Origin: an uncultured Armatimonadota bacterium
Lineage (GTDB): Bacteria > Armatimonadota > Fimbriimonadia > Fimbriimonadales > Fimbriimonadaceae
Assembly: GCA_903904815.1 (NCBI GenBank)
Contig: CAIVDU010000036.1
Location: forward strand, 1 to 64,000
Length of the DNA stretch: 64,000 bases
Direction: 5' to 3'
A program made the position numbers and the translations under genes. Of the stretch, positions 7,689-17,182 are shown in pieces. Every line of letters starts with the position of its first letter. Position 1 is the stretch's first letter. The notes beneath the pieces were generated by a model. The model had not been told where the DNA came from, ran no database searches, and was given only the letters and a program-made list of their open reading frames with translations.

Positions 7689-10040
7689 CTATTTTTCCCA
7701 GATCACATGAAAACTCAACTGACTCTCATGGGCCTTGCCCATGAGGATCGTGTTGTGCTGAGCGACCATTCGAGTCGCCGTTTTGATCGGATCGATCGTT
7801 CCGAGATTTCGGGCAAACATCGGAAAGGATGAGCTCCGGATGGCAATGCCGATTCGATGCCCGGGGGCAAACTCATGGGCGAACTGCCAGGGGACCAGCT
7901 TCGCTACGTACTCTTTCCCGGGGACCAAGGCTTTGACCTTTCCGGTTCCGTCCAAGTAGGAACATCGTATTTTGCCGCCTTGCCCCAACGCTTGAGCGGA
8001 CCCATCCGGCGCCACATCCAAGATCTCTCCGAAAAAGTCGGTGTTCACGGCCGAGCAGGTGAAGTGGAGGCTAATTTGGAACGGACCGGTGATCGCGGTC
8101 GATTTTTTGAGCGGTTCGGACTTCAGGAATACGACTCCCGGCTCGGAAAGTTCTTTCGGGGACAAGGTTAGCTTCACCGCGTCCGGGCTCTTCTTGAAGA
8201 CGTCCGGAATATTCGTGTCCTTAGCCGGATCGTAAGTGTATTCGGCCTTTTCTGCGGGACCCGGCTTCGCGGCGAGCGAGTCCTTGGAGAGAAACAGCGA
8301 GCGCTCGGGCATCTGGGTCGTCGGCCAGTTGCTCGTCTCGATCCATTTGTTGGCGCCGGTCACGAACAGCTTAACGTGGGGAACCTTTTCTTGCCCGACA
8401 GACTTGCCTTTGAGCCACGTGTCAAACCATCGCAGATAGACGCTGTCGAGTTCGAGGATCGCGTCGGGTCCGTATTCGACGTCGCCAAGCGAGTGAGTCG
8501 TGTTAAAGTTGTGCGTCCAAGGGCCGAAAATGATCCATTGGTCGGTGCGGCCCAGTTTTCGCATTGCTTCCCAATTGAGATGAGTCCCAATCCCGTCCCC
8601 ATCCCAGTTCCCCGAGATTTGGAGAGCGGGCACTCGGCTGGCCGCCATGTGCTCGGTGTAGTCGAAGCCTTTCCAAGCCGGAAGGGTTTCTCGACTCAGC
8701 CATTTCTGAAAGAACTCGACATGTTGGCCGAGGACGGCCTTATCTACGTCTTGGAGAGGCAGGGTCGCGAACTTGTCGAGGTTGTTCATGAACTTGCCAA
8801 CACCCGACATGTCTGCCTTCTTTCCTTCGACAATCTTGGACCACCAGAGGTCGCCGTAGAGGAAGAACGTGCCGTATTCGTAAGGGATGTTATGCATGGC
8901 GTCCGGTGGCGACACCTGAGGGACGATGCACTTTAATGCGGGAGGATTGAGGGTGGCGGCCGCCCATTGGACGTATCCAACGTAGCTTCCCCCGATCATG
9001 CCGACCTTTCCGTCGCTCCAGGGTTGCTTGGCCACCCACTGGATCGCATCGTAGCCATCCGGACCTTCGTTAATGAACGGATCCCATACACCGCCACTGT
9101 CTTCACGTCCCCGACAATCTTGGGCTACGTAGCAATAACCACGAGCGGCCCAGAATCCGGCCTCGGCAGTCGAACCGCCGCGACCGTAAGGAGTGCGGAC
9201 TAGGATCGTGGGATGACGGTCACTATCGTCCGGGCGAACGACATCGCTCACGAGTTCGACCCCGTCCCGCGTCTTCATCTTGACGCCGGCTTCAGTCTTG
9301 AATTTGTAGGTGGGCTGGCTCAGTTCAGGGTATTTCGCCAACGGGTCGATGAACAGGCCATCCCATCCGTCGGCAATCATGCGTATCTTTTGCGTCGGTA
9401 CGTCCATGGCGACGACGTGGTTTGCGTCGTCGATCGCATACTCGATATCGACGGTTCCTACATGCGCGTTGAATCGCCTTGCCGTGAGTTCGTGGTCTCC
9501 GACTTTAACTTTACGCACGGGGAGGGCTCGGACCTTCAGTGGAATAAGCGCCCCGCCCTCTAGCATGAACGCGCTTACAACGGTCTCCGACTGTTCAGGC
9601 TTGTCGTGAAGTGCCTTTTCCGCCGTCACCAAAGTCGTCCTTGCGAACTGAGGGTGAAGTGCGCCAAACAAGATTCCCGTTTTGTCCTCGAACGGCGCGT
9701 TCAGCTTTTTGCCTTGAGCATCGACCGCGAGTTGCCCTTTTGCGAAAGTCATCTTGATTCTCGCTGCGGTTCCGGTGCTGCCGTCAAAGGCGTAGTCGGC
9801 CAGTTTCCCTGCCACAAGATGCCCGCTCAGGGTGCTTCCAAGGTCGATGGTTCCGAGCTTGAATACGGTCTTTGAGTCGAAGGAGCCGTCCGGCGACGAA
9901 CTGAAGTCGTTCTGGCCAACCGCCACCCCGTTATAGAGCACCTTAAGGTGAAATGTATCGGCCCAGGTGGCGGGCGCGAGTGATAGCAGGCCGATTGTCA
10001 GCGCGCTGAAGCGTGAAAATGAGGGAGCGTGCCAAGGCAT
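7689..10040 (-). CDS. Secreted CocE/NonD-family (S15) alpha/beta hydrolase
   Basis: This 783-residue protein starts with a signal peptide (SALTIGLLSLAPATWA). Residues 28-230 form a beta-rich domain of the DUF3108-like kind. From about residue 250 there is a CocE/NonD X-Pro dipeptidyl-peptidase-type hydrolase: MKTRDGVELVSDVVRP, the nucleophile elbow GMIGGSYVGY with Ser352, Asp480 or 482 in SGNWDGDG, and His510 in FGPWTHN. The C-terminal jelly-roll domain of the family follows (FQISLHFTCSAVNTDFFGEI). It probably hydrolyses an ester or acyl-amino bond in the periplasm or outside; the substrate is unknown. Its 3' end abuts the riboswitch region. Confidence 0.85.
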   Translation of the reverse strand: MPWHAPSFSRFSALTIGLLSLAPATWADTFHLKVLYNGVAVGQNDFSSSPDGSFDSKTVFKLGTIDLGSTLSGHLVAGKLADYAFDGSTGTAARIKMTFAKGQLAVDAQGKKLNAPFEDKTGILFGALHPQFARTTLVTAEKALHDKPEQSETVVSAFMLEGGALIPLKVRALPVRKVKVGDHELTARRFNAHVGTVDIEYAIDDANHVVAMDVPTQKIRMIADGWDGLFIDPLAKYPELSQPTYKFKTEAGVKMKTRDGVELVSDVVRPDDSDRHPTILVRTPYGRGGSTAEAGFWAARGYCYVAQDCRGREDSGGVWDPFINEGPDGYDAIQWVAKQPWSDGKVGMIGGSYVGYVQWAAATLNPPALKCIVPQVSPPDAMHNIPYEYGTFFLYGDLWWSKIVEGKKADMSGVGKFMNNLDKFATLPLQDVDKAVLGQHVEFFQKWLSRETLPAWKGFDYTEHMAASRVPALQISGNWDGDGIGTHLNWEAMRKLGRTDQWIIFGPWTHNFNTTHSLGDVEYGPDAILELDSVYLRWFDTWLKGKSVGQEKVPHVKLFVTGANKWIETSNWPTTQMPERSLFLSKDSLAAKPGPAEKAEYTYDPAKDTNIPDVFKKSPDAVKLTLSPKELSEPGVVFLKSEPLKKSTAITGPFQISLHFTCSAVNTDFFGEILDVAPDGSAQALGQGGKIRCSYLDGTGKVKALVPGKEYVAKLVPWQFAHEFAPGHRIGIAIRSSSFPMFARNLGTIDPIKTATRMVAQHNTILMGKAHESQLSFHVIWEK

Positions 10041-10124
10041 GGCGAAAGTATCGCCCCTGCAAATAGGTGACTCGGTCTTTTGGCCCGTCGATTGCGCCGA
10101 ATTGAGCCGGATCAGTTGGGTGTA

Positions 10125-10862
10125 CTAACCCTGTTCTTCGTGAAAATTGATAGCAGCAAGAACGCCTTTATCGAGTGCTTCGACTAGTTTAGGCACGTTT
10201 TTGTAGCTAGAGATCCAAGCTTCGTCGTGGGAGTTACTGAGCACCACCAAATTGACCAGCAGCGTCGGAACTTGGGAGTAAATGGAGCCTGTGAGAGCAC
10301 CCTGTTTCTCGCCGACCGGAGTCTGAGCATCCGTTTTGATTCCGTTATCTACCAGCAGGGTCTGAATCGATGCGGCCATGGCGGCGTGAAATTTCTTGGC
10401 GGCAGCCGAACTGGCATTGATCACGTGCTGGGACGGGCCCTTGGCTCCGTCGGCGGCGACGCCGGGAGCGCCTGGGAAGACGATGGAGTAACCAGACCCG
10501 GTCGTCTGGTCACAGTGGAGTCGAATGTAGAGATCCGCTTTCGCCCAATTGGCGATCTCAGCGCGACGCTTGTTCGTGAGCAAGAGTCGGACGTCCGGTT
10601 TCGTGACAATGACTTTGATGCCCTGCTGCTCCAGCTTTAGGGCAAGCATATTGGCAACTCGGAAGTTAACCTGGACCTCGGAAACCTTTTTGCCTTTCGT
10701 TCCCGGGTCTCGGGGACCCGCTGGGTGGCCAGGGTCAATGACAACGACGGGCTGGGCGGCCATTGAGGTCACTATGGCCGCGCCGAACGCGAAAACGGAG
10801 AATGCAGATCGTCCTAGCATGTAACTCTGATTCAGACGCTCCGAATCCCGTTTCGCGTTCAT
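10125..10862 (-). CDS. N-acetylmuramoyl-L-alanine amidase, Amidase_3 family
   Basis: This 245-residue secreted enzyme has the Amidase_3 fold: VVVIDPGHPAGPRDPG with zinc ligand His46, SEVQVNFRVA with Glu62, and LYIRLHCD with His116. A C-terminal acidic residue in SNSHDEAW is likely the catalytic Glu. Family members cut the amide between MurNAc and the stem peptide of peptidoglycan. The N-terminus has a hydrophobic segment (FSVFAFGAAIVTSMAA) as a signal or anchor. There is no cell-wall binding repeat. It sits 19 bases from the M28 peptidase stop, in the same orientation, so they may be cotranscribed. Confidence 0.85.
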   Translation of the reverse strand: MNAKRDSERLNQSYMLGRSAFSVFAFGAAIVTSMAAQPVVVIDPGHPAGPRDPGTKGKKVSEVQVNFRVANMLALKLEQQGIKVIVTKPDVRLLLTNKRRAEIANWAKADLYIRLHCDQTTGSGYSIVFPGAPGVAADGAKGPSQHVINASSAAAKKFHAAMAASIQTLLVDNGIKTDAQTPVGEKQGALTGSIYSQVPTLLVNLVVLSNSHDEAWISSYKNVPKLVEALDKGVLAAINFHEEQG

Positions 10863-10881
10863 CCGTTTCTATGTTGGTCGA

Positions 10882-12366
10882 CTACTTCACGTCGTGGACT
10901 GGCCGGTGGTCAAGGTTGGCCACCGTCATCGCGGTCAGGTAGTACAGTTTCGCCGCGTTGGTCAACTTCAGGAAGTCGATCTTGTCCACGGTGTCGCTTG
11001 GCTGGTGATAGTCGGGCGTGAATCCATCGAACAAGAACGCGATCGGAACGCCATGTCGAGCAAAGTTGTAGTGGTCGCTTCGCGTGTAGACGTCTTCGGC
11101 GTCGTACTTAAACTTGAAGCCGATCGACTTATTCTGCTCTTGGATAATCGTGTCCAACTCGGTGGAGATACGCTTACTTCCCACGAGTCGGATCGTGTCC
11201 AGGTTCTCCTCCAACTTGTCGATACGGTTAGGATCACCGTTCTGAGGGCCATATGAGTCGCGAGCCACCATGTCCATCTGCAGTTCGGACACCATGCGAT
11301 CGAGGGGGATTGGAGGATGCTCCGACAGGAATCGTGAGCCGAGGAGGCCCATCTCCTCTCCAAAGAACGTCATGAGCAGAATGCTCCGCTTTGGCTTCAC
11401 CGGGGTGATCGACAGGGCCTTAGCGATACACAGGACCGCGGTTGAGCCTGAGCCATCATCATCGGCGCCGGGGTAGACCACATCACCACGCTTGCCGAGA
11501 TGATCGAGGTGTCCGCCGAGTCCCACAACCTCTGCCTTAAGAGTCGGGTCGGAGCCTTCGATGAGCCCGACCACATTCGAAACTTTCACTGGCTCCGATT
11601 CTCGGATGGCGGCCAAGTGGATTGCGGGATTGTAAGCGTGGATGCTCACGGCGCCATCGGCGACGGGCGTATCGAGCGTAATGCCAGCTTGAGGCGCCAG
11701 TGTATCGAGAATTCGCTTTGCCGCGTCGCGGGTGATCGATCCATCACCGCGAGCCGACGTCGAGATGTTCGGAGCCGTTTGGGATACGTCCCAAGTGGCG
11801 GCGCCGAGGGTTGGTCGCACGGTGAGCACGCTTACCGCGCCGGCAAGAAAGAGTTCGTTCCTAAACTTTCGGCTGACATCTTTCGAGTCCAAGATGACAA
11901 TCTTGTCTTTCAACTGATCGGCGGTAGTGCCCAGTGTAGCCGCTGCTCCGGCTGCGCGAACGAGTACCAGCGGGGCGGTCAGATCTACGCTGGACGAAGA
12001 CCTGAGCTGGACGTCCTTCTCGCTGGCCAACTTCTTTCCGTCTGCTTCGAACACGAGTGATCCTGGCTTGGTTCGTGTTCGGTAGAACGTGGTGCTCTGG
12101 AAGAACGTGCCATTGTCGCCCATCGGCTTGAGGCCAAACCGGCGGAAATGGTCTGCCACGTAATCGGCGGCCTTCTGGAATCCAGGTTGACCCGTTCCTC
12201 GCCCCTCGCATTTGGTGGCTAGGAAGGTCAGATAGTCCTTTGCTTCGCTCTGGGTGATGCTGTCGAAGCCCTTTTTCAGAGAGTCAGGCGGTGGCACTGC
12301 TCCGGGGTATTGGGCGGTGGCCATGGATGCGATGCCGAGTAAGGCCGTCCAAGCAAGAATGCGCAT
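10882..12366 (-). CDS. Secreted M28-family zinc aminopeptidase
   Basis: The protein has a signal peptide MRILAWTALLGIASMATAQ, so I place the start at 12366 although the frame is open to 12453. An M28 N-terminal part with an inserted PA-like domain (AAATLGTTADQLKDKIVILD) is followed by the catalytic domain: GGHLDHLG, the bridging Asp in PGADDDGSGS, FFGEEMGLLGSR with the catalytic Glu pair, and DHYNFARHGVPIAFLFDG near the end. M28 enzymes remove N-terminal residues using two zinc ions. It should act in the periplasm in peptide scavenging alongside the neighbouring S15 and tricorn-type enzymes. Confidence 0.88.
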   Translation of the reverse strand: MRILAWTALLGIASMATAQYPGAVPPPDSLKKGFDSITQSEAKDYLTFLATKCEGRGTGQPGFQKAADYVADHFRRFGLKPMGDNGTFFQSTTFYRTRTKPGSLVFEADGKKLASEKDVQLRSSSSVDLTAPLVLVRAAGAAATLGTTADQLKDKIVILDSKDVSRKFRNELFLAGAVSVLTVRPTLGAATWDVSQTAPNISTSARGDGSITRDAAKRILDTLAPQAGITLDTPVADGAVSIHAYNPAIHLAAIRESEPVKVSNVVGLIEGSDPTLKAEVVGLGGHLDHLGKRGDVVYPGADDDGSGSTAVLCIAKALSITPVKPKRSILLMTFFGEEMGLLGSRFLSEHPPIPLDRMVSELQMDMVARDSYGPQNGDPNRIDKLEENLDTIRLVGSKRISTELDTIIQEQNKSIGFKFKYDAEDVYTRSDHYNFARHGVPIAFLFDGFTPDYHQPSDTVDKIDFLKLTNAAKLYYLTAMTVANLDHRPVHDVK

Positions 12367-12531
12367 GGCTAAGCATAGTCGAATGTCCTTCATTTGGGGA
12401 ATCACTCGAGCGGTATTCGCCTGTGAAGCTAGCCATAGACTAGAAATCCGCAATTCTCATTCCTTGAGCCAAGCTAGACTCCGGTTAGCCTTGCTAGCCG
12501 GAGTAAACTCCTGCGGGTACGGGATCGCGGT

Positions 12532-14319
12532 ATGTCACGGTCAATTACCCAAGACGAGATCAAAGGAAACGTATCCGATGCCCCGGCGTCCCTCAAAAGA
12601 CTCTGGCCGGAACTCAAGCCCTACCGGCCACTGATGCTGGTATGCGCTGTCCTGACGATCGTGCAGAGTGGGTTAGGCTTCGCTCCCCCCTTAATCCTCG
12701 GGGATATTCTCAACCGACTCCAACGCGGCGAGCAGGTCAACACACTCCTTTACTTGGCGTACATCGTCGGATTTGCTTCGGTTCAGGGCAGTTTGACTTA
12801 TGCCCAGTCGGTGGCGATGTCCACACTTGGGCAACGATTTTTGATCGACGTCAGAGACCGGATGCTCGGCCACATGCAGACGCTTCCGCTGGCCTATTTT
12901 GAGAAGAACCAGACCGGAAAACTGGTCAGCAATGTGATCAACGATGCGGCCACCGTGAGCGGCTTGATCACTGGCAATCTGCCCACGATGTTGAGCGACT
13001 TCGTTCAGCTTACGCTGGTCATCGTGATCCTGTTTAAGATCAATCCGATCATGGCGCTTATTGGCATCAGCATCGCTCCCCTGTATATCTACAATTTCCG
13101 CCGGTTTTTTGCCCCCCTCCAGACCACGAGCGACGATATTCGGGCTAAGCGAGACGCGATGTTCGGCCAAATGCAGGAAAAGCTGAACGGGATCCAGACC
13201 GTGAAGGGATTCGGCCAAGAGAAGTTCGAGGCTAGGAGCTTCATGGGCACGACTCGCGAATTGATGGGACTCAACGTTCGTCAGGGAGCTTTGGGGGGTG
13301 GACTTTGGACCATTGCCGACGCATTGTGCGGACTGGCTACCGGCGGCGTGTTGGGCTATGGCGGTTACCTGTGCATTGAGGGCAAGATGCTGACGGGAAC
13401 GCTGGTTATGTTCTTGATATACGCGGTCAACTACGTCTATGGACCGATTGTCCGATTCCTGATCGTGCTTGACCCCATCGCAAGAGCTCAGGCGGCGATC
13501 AACCGAATCTTCCGGACACTGGACTATCCGAATGCGATAGACGACCTTCCCGGCGCTCTGCCCATGCCCCAGATCAAGGGCGAGGTTTGTTTCAACGACG
13601 TATGGTTCGAGTATGAGCGCGGTCAGCCGGTTCTAAAGGGAATTGATCTGAAGGTAAAGCCCGGTCAGATGGTAGCCCTGGTTGGGTTTTCAGGAAGCGG
13701 AAAGACCACGATGGCGAGCTTGCTGCTCCGCAACTACGACCCAACGGCGGGAAGCCTTACCATCGATGGCGTGGACCTACGGTCGACCCAACTCCTCAGT
13801 TATCGACGCCAGGTCGGCGTGGTGGCTCAGGAGAGCATTCTGTTCAACACGACCATTGGCGAGAACATCCGCTACGGGCGCGAAAAAGCGAGCCAGGAAG
13901 ACATTGAGGCGGCAGCAAAGGCCGCGTCGATCCACGATGCGATCATGTCGCTTCCGGATGGGTACGAGACGCGCATTGGAGAGGAAGGCATCAAGCTTTC
14001 GGTCGGTGAGAAGCAGCGCATGGCCATCGCGCGCGCGCTTCTGGCTGATCCCCGGATTTTGATTCTCGACGAAGCGACCTCATCCCTGGACAGTCAAACG
14101 GAGGCGCTGTTGCAGCAAGCCCTGGACAACCTTATGGCTGGCCGCACGAGCTTCGTGATTGCTCACCGATTGAGCACGATCGTGAAGGCTGACGTGATTG
14201 TGGTCCTTGAGAAGGGCGTGGTGACAGAGCAGGGAACTCACGCGGAACTGATTCAGACCGAAGGCCTGTACTCTCGGTTGTACCGAGAACAGTTCCGCGT
14301 AGCTCTCCAAGCGAGTTAG
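12532..14319 (+). CDS. ABC transporter, fused membrane and ATPase domains (MsbA/LmrA type)
   Basis: This 595-residue half-transporter has a type IV ABC exporter membrane domain over residues 30-330 with six helices. The nucleotide-binding domain carries Walker A GFSGSGKTT near residue 384, the Q-loop VVAQESILF, a signature reading LSVGE near residue 488, and Walker B ILILDEATSSLD near residue 508. It forms a homodimer or pairs with another half-transporter and exports lipids, peptides or drugs; the substrate is not evident. The signature LSVGE differs by two positions from LSGGQ, a common variation. It is divergent from the M28 gene and convergent with the PD40 gene. Confidence 0.9.
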   Translation: MSRSITQDEIKGNVSDAPASLKRLWPELKPYRPLMLVCAVLTIVQSGLGFAPPLILGDILNRLQRGEQVNTLLYLAYIVGFASVQGSLTYAQSVAMSTLGQRFLIDVRDRMLGHMQTLPLAYFEKNQTGKLVSNVINDAATVSGLITGNLPTMLSDFVQLTLVIVILFKINPIMALIGISIAPLYIYNFRRFFAPLQTTSDDIRAKRDAMFGQMQEKLNGIQTVKGFGQEKFEARSFMGTTRELMGLNVRQGALGGGLWTIADALCGLATGGVLGYGGYLCIEGKMLTGTLVMFLIYAVNYVYGPIVRFLIVLDPIARAQAAINRIFRTLDYPNAIDDLPGALPMPQIKGEVCFNDVWFEYERGQPVLKGIDLKVKPGQMVALVGFSGSGKTTMASLLLRNYDPTAGSLTIDGVDLRSTQLLSYRRQVGVVAQESILFNTTIGENIRYGREKASQEDIEAAAKAASIHDAIMSLPDGYETRIGEEGIKLSVGEKQRMAIARALLADPRILILDEATSSLDSQTEALLQQALDNLMAGRTSFVIAHRLSTIVKADVIVVLEKGVVTEQGTHAELIQTEGLYSRLYREQFRVALQAS

Positions 14320-14322
14320 GCT

Positions 14323-14346
14323 TCTCCCCTACTTCAGTTGGGGAGA
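14323..14346. terminator. Hairpin between convergent genes
   Basis: TCTCCCC (14323-14329) pairs with GGGGAGA (14340-14346) around a ten-base loop, just after the ABC transporter stop and overlapping the end of the converging PD40 gene. It may act in both directions. It has no T-run, so the call is modest. Confidence 0.4.
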
Positions 14347-15621
14347 GAACGACGGGTTGCCGAAGTTGCCGGTGTCGCCGCCGAGCACGGTTCTGCCTGA
14401 TCCGTCCTTGTGGATAGTCACGATCGCTCGCTTGCCGGATTTCTGTCGCTCGGCGAAGGCGATCGTTTCTCCGTCTGGACTCCATACGGGCTCGTAGACC
14501 TCACCGATGGCGAGCCGGGCAGCGAGGTTCATTCCACCCTGCTGAATCGGAGCGGCGGCGAGAGCCTTGGGGCTCAAGCTGCCATTCTCATATTTGCCGG
14601 CGACCAGGACAACGCTTGCGCCGTCAGGGCTGATTGAGGGAGAGCCGAAGCTGATTTCGTCATCTTTGCTCGCGGCGAGCGGGCCCTCGTTCGCCTTGGC
14701 GTCGGGATCGATGTGGCCGACTAGGTGAGCGAAGGGGCGAGTGACCTTATTTCCTTTTCGGAACTCGGCTGGGATCTGGGTCTCGTCTGGCCATTGGAAG
14801 CCCTGCACGACGAATACGATGGTGCCGTCTTTCGGGTTCACATCAAAGTCGACATGCTCGCCCGCCGCCACCGGGAGTGGTCGCGGGAGTTTGCCTTCTG
14901 CGTTGGGCGCCAGATTCTGGAGAATCAGGACCTCGCCCTGATCTCGACGCATGACCGCCGCGATCCAGGTTTTCTGCTTGCACCACCGAGCGATCTTGAA
15001 CGAGTTTCCAAACTTCTCATAGGCGCCTGAGAACTGGCCGGTGGATCCACCGCCCTCTTCGTCACTCGATTGGACGATGTCTCTTCCGAGCGGAGGGAGG
15101 ACCTGCCGAGTCGACATGTCCTTAGGAGTGTATTCGAGCACGAATCCGCCGCTGGTGATCAGAGCCGATTTATCCGAGTCCTCCGCGGACTCTCGATTGA
15201 ATTGGGGTTCACCCCGAGATCGTGATCCCGTGGTCTTACGCACCGGATCGGAACCATCGGTCGGGTTCCAGCGAAAGATATTGAAGTTGTTGTCTTCACG
15301 GTCGCTGACAAAGAAGAGACGGTTTCCACTCGGATTCCAAGTGAGATCGCGATCCGTCATGCCCGGCTTCCAACCTGGCGACGCGACGACTTTGCCATCG
15401 GGAGAAAACGTAACAACCTGCTGTCCATCCTGCTGATATTCGACTGCGGCTAACCATCCGCGGGTGGTGGCTGGCTTGAGATCAGTGAGGTCTTGGCTCT
15501 TGTCTTTCCACCACGTGTAGCTGAAGTAGACAGCTCCCAGAACCAAAATCAGGAACAGCGTTCGAACGGCCAGCCGGTGAGAAATCTTGGGCTGGGTTGG
15601 GGTCGGCAAAGATTCGGACAT
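14329..15621 (-). CDS. Membrane-anchored PD40/TolB-like beta-propeller protein
   Basis: This 430-residue protein has one N-terminal membrane helix (VRTLFLILVLGAVYFSY) and then repeated PD40 propeller blades. Examples are DLTWNPSGNRLFFVSDREDN, DEISFGSPSISPDGASVVLV, VYEPVWSPDGETIAFAERQ and a final GNPSFSPQ. Such blades resemble the TolB C-terminal domain and usually mediate protein binding. It lies 4 bases downstream of fmt in the def-fmt run, so it is probably cotranscribed with them, though no functional link to translation is obvious. Confidence 0.8.
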   Translation of the reverse strand: MSESLPTPTQPKISHRLAVRTLFLILVLGAVYFSYTWWKDKSQDLTDLKPATTRGWLAAVEYQQDGQQVVTFSPDGKVVASPGWKPGMTDRDLTWNPSGNRLFFVSDREDNNFNIFRWNPTDGSDPVRKTTGSRSRGEPQFNRESAEDSDKSALITSGGFVLEYTPKDMSTRQVLPPLGRDIVQSSDEEGGGSTGQFSGAYEKFGNSFKIARWCKQKTWIAAVMRRDQGEVLILQNLAPNAEGKLPRPLPVAAGEHVDFDVNPKDGTIVFVVQGFQWPDETQIPAEFRKGNKVTRPFAHLVGHIDPDAKANEGPLAASKDDEISFGSPSISPDGASVVLVAGKYENGSLSPKALAAAPIQQGGMNLAARLAIGEVYEPVWSPDGETIAFAERQKSGKRAIVTIHKDGSGRTVLGGDTGNFGNPSFSPQLK

Positions 15622-15625
15622 ATCG

Positions 15626-16549
15626 TTACGTAATGGCTAAACAAGTTCCAGCGCGGAGACGTGCCCCGTTTGCCAGATCTCGACCAGACATTCTCTTTTT
15701 ACCTTCGGGTTGAACCTCTCGAAGTATTAAGGACCCTCGCGAAAATGCGATGGTGAGTTCCGGTGAGGCAGAAATCACGTCTCCTGGAGCAGCTCCGGGT
15801 GCTTCCGGCGCAAACCGAACGTCGGCTAATTTGAGGGTGCCGAGCGACGTTTTGAGATAGCAACCGGGAGAAGGCGTGAAGGCTCGGAACCGGTTGTATT
15901 CAGTACGGGCGTCGCCGGAGAGATGTAGCTCGGCTTCCGCTTTTTCGATCTTGGGCGCGGTCGTCGCGAGCGAGTTGTCTTGGGGCGCCCTCGGATAGTC
16001 TCCACCGACGATGCGGGGCATCCAGTCGATTGCTAGCTGAGCCGCCACAAGCGCGAGGCGATCCTGAAGTTGTCCATACGTTTCCTCGGGATTGATGGGA
16101 AGCCGGGCGATTTCGATGATGTCGCCGGTATCCATGCCCTTGTCCATCTGCATCAAGGTGACGCCGGTCTCGGAATCGCCATTCTGGACGCACCGCTGAA
16201 TGGGCGCGGCTCCTCGGTACTGAGGCAGGATCGAGCCGTGGAGGTTGATTCCACCCTTCTTTGCCGAATCGAGAACTCTCTGAGAGAGGATCTGGCCGTA
16301 ACTTGCGACGACCAAGGCGTCTGCTTCGAGTGCCTCTAATTTTTCAACGAACTCGGGGGCGCGACTCTTCTCGGGGGTCTCACAGGGGATTCCCAGTTCA
16401 CCCGCGAGGAGTTTAGCGGGAGATGGTTGTAATTTTAGTCCTCGACCGGAGGGGCGATCCGGCTGGGTCACAACCAACACGACATGTTCGGAAAGCGCGC
16501 GAAGCGCAGGGAGTGCGAAGCTACCCGTTCCGAAGAAGATGAGCCGCAT
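15626..16549 (-). CDS. fmt: Methionyl-tRNA formyltransferase
   Basis: This 307-residue enzyme has the formyltransferase N-domain beginning MRLIFFGTGSFALPALRAL, the catalytic block NLHGSILPQYRGAAPIQ (Asn, His, and later the Asp in MDTGDII) and a C-terminal OB-like domain. It formylates initiator Met-tRNA using 10-formyl-THF. Its ATG overlaps the def stop by one base, giving the classic def-fmt pair. The length is normal for the family. Confidence 0.95.
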   Translation of the reverse strand: MRLIFFGTGSFALPALRALSEHVVLVVTQPDRPSGRGLKLQPSPAKLLAGELGIPCETPEKSRAPEFVEKLEALEADALVVASYGQILSQRVLDSAKKGGINLHGSILPQYRGAAPIQRCVQNGDSETGVTLMQMDKGMDTGDIIEIARLPINPEETYGQLQDRLALVAAQLAIDWMPRIVGGDYPRAPQDNSLATTAPKIEKAEAELHLSGDARTEYNRFRAFTPSPGCYLKTSLGTLKLADVRFAPEAPGAAPGDVISASPELTIAFSRGSLILREVQPEGKKRMSGRDLANGARLRAGTCLAIT

Positions 16550-17088
16550 TACTCCGCATCGCCTTCGTCCGGTGACATCCAGTGCAAGGTGGCGGGGTCA
16601 ACTTTGTCGATAAACAGGATTCCGTCGAGGTGGTCGATCTCGTGTTGGGCGACTCGAGCCGACATGTCTTCCAGTTCCAAAGTGATGGCCCGACCCTTTC
16701 GGTCGAAGGCTTCGACTTCGACGTATTGGGCTCTCTTTACGTTGCCGTAAAGGCCGGGAATGCTCAGGCACCCTTCTTGCCCGATCTGCTCGCCTTCTGC
16801 CTTGATGATCTTCGGGTTGATCACCGCAGTCGGTCGCATGTCATCTGGGGCAATCACGATGATTCTCTGAAGGATTCCGAGTTGGGGAGCGGCAAGTCCA
16901 ACGCCATTCGCTTGGCGCATCAGCCTCATCATGTCGTCGATCAGGAGTTGCGTTTTTTTGGTGACCCGATCCACGTCACGCGATAACTCGCGGAGTACCG
17001 GCGCCGGATACTTCACGATCGGGCGTCGCTCGTTTTGAACGTACAGACCCTTGAAATCGTCGGGAACCAGAATCTCCATAAACGCCAA
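16549..17088 (-). CDS. def: Peptide deformylase
   Basis: This 179-residue enzyme carries all three deformylase motifs: GVGLAAPQLGI near residue 60, EGCLSIPG near residue 105 with the metal Cys, and QHEIDHLDGILF near residue 149 with the two metal His and catalytic Glu. It removes the formyl group from nascent proteins at the ribosome exit. It is followed immediately by fmt. A 94-base gap separates it from prmC upstream, in the same orientation. Confidence 0.95.
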   Translation of the reverse strand: MAFMEILVPDDFKGLYVQNERRPIVKYPAPVLRELSRDVDRVTKKTQLLIDDMMRLMRQANGVGLAAPQLGILQRIIVIAPDDMRPTAVINPKIIKAEGEQIGQEGCLSIPGLYGNVKRAQYVEVEAFDRKGRAITLELEDMSARVAQHEIDHLDGILFIDKVDPATLHWMSPDEGDAE

Positions 17089-17182
17089 TTATGGCGCACC
17101 GGAGCCCTTAAGCGTGAAATGAGGATTTGGGTAGCCGGGTAATTGTGCGCCACCCCGGTTACTGCAGGCTGGTGACGGCAGA

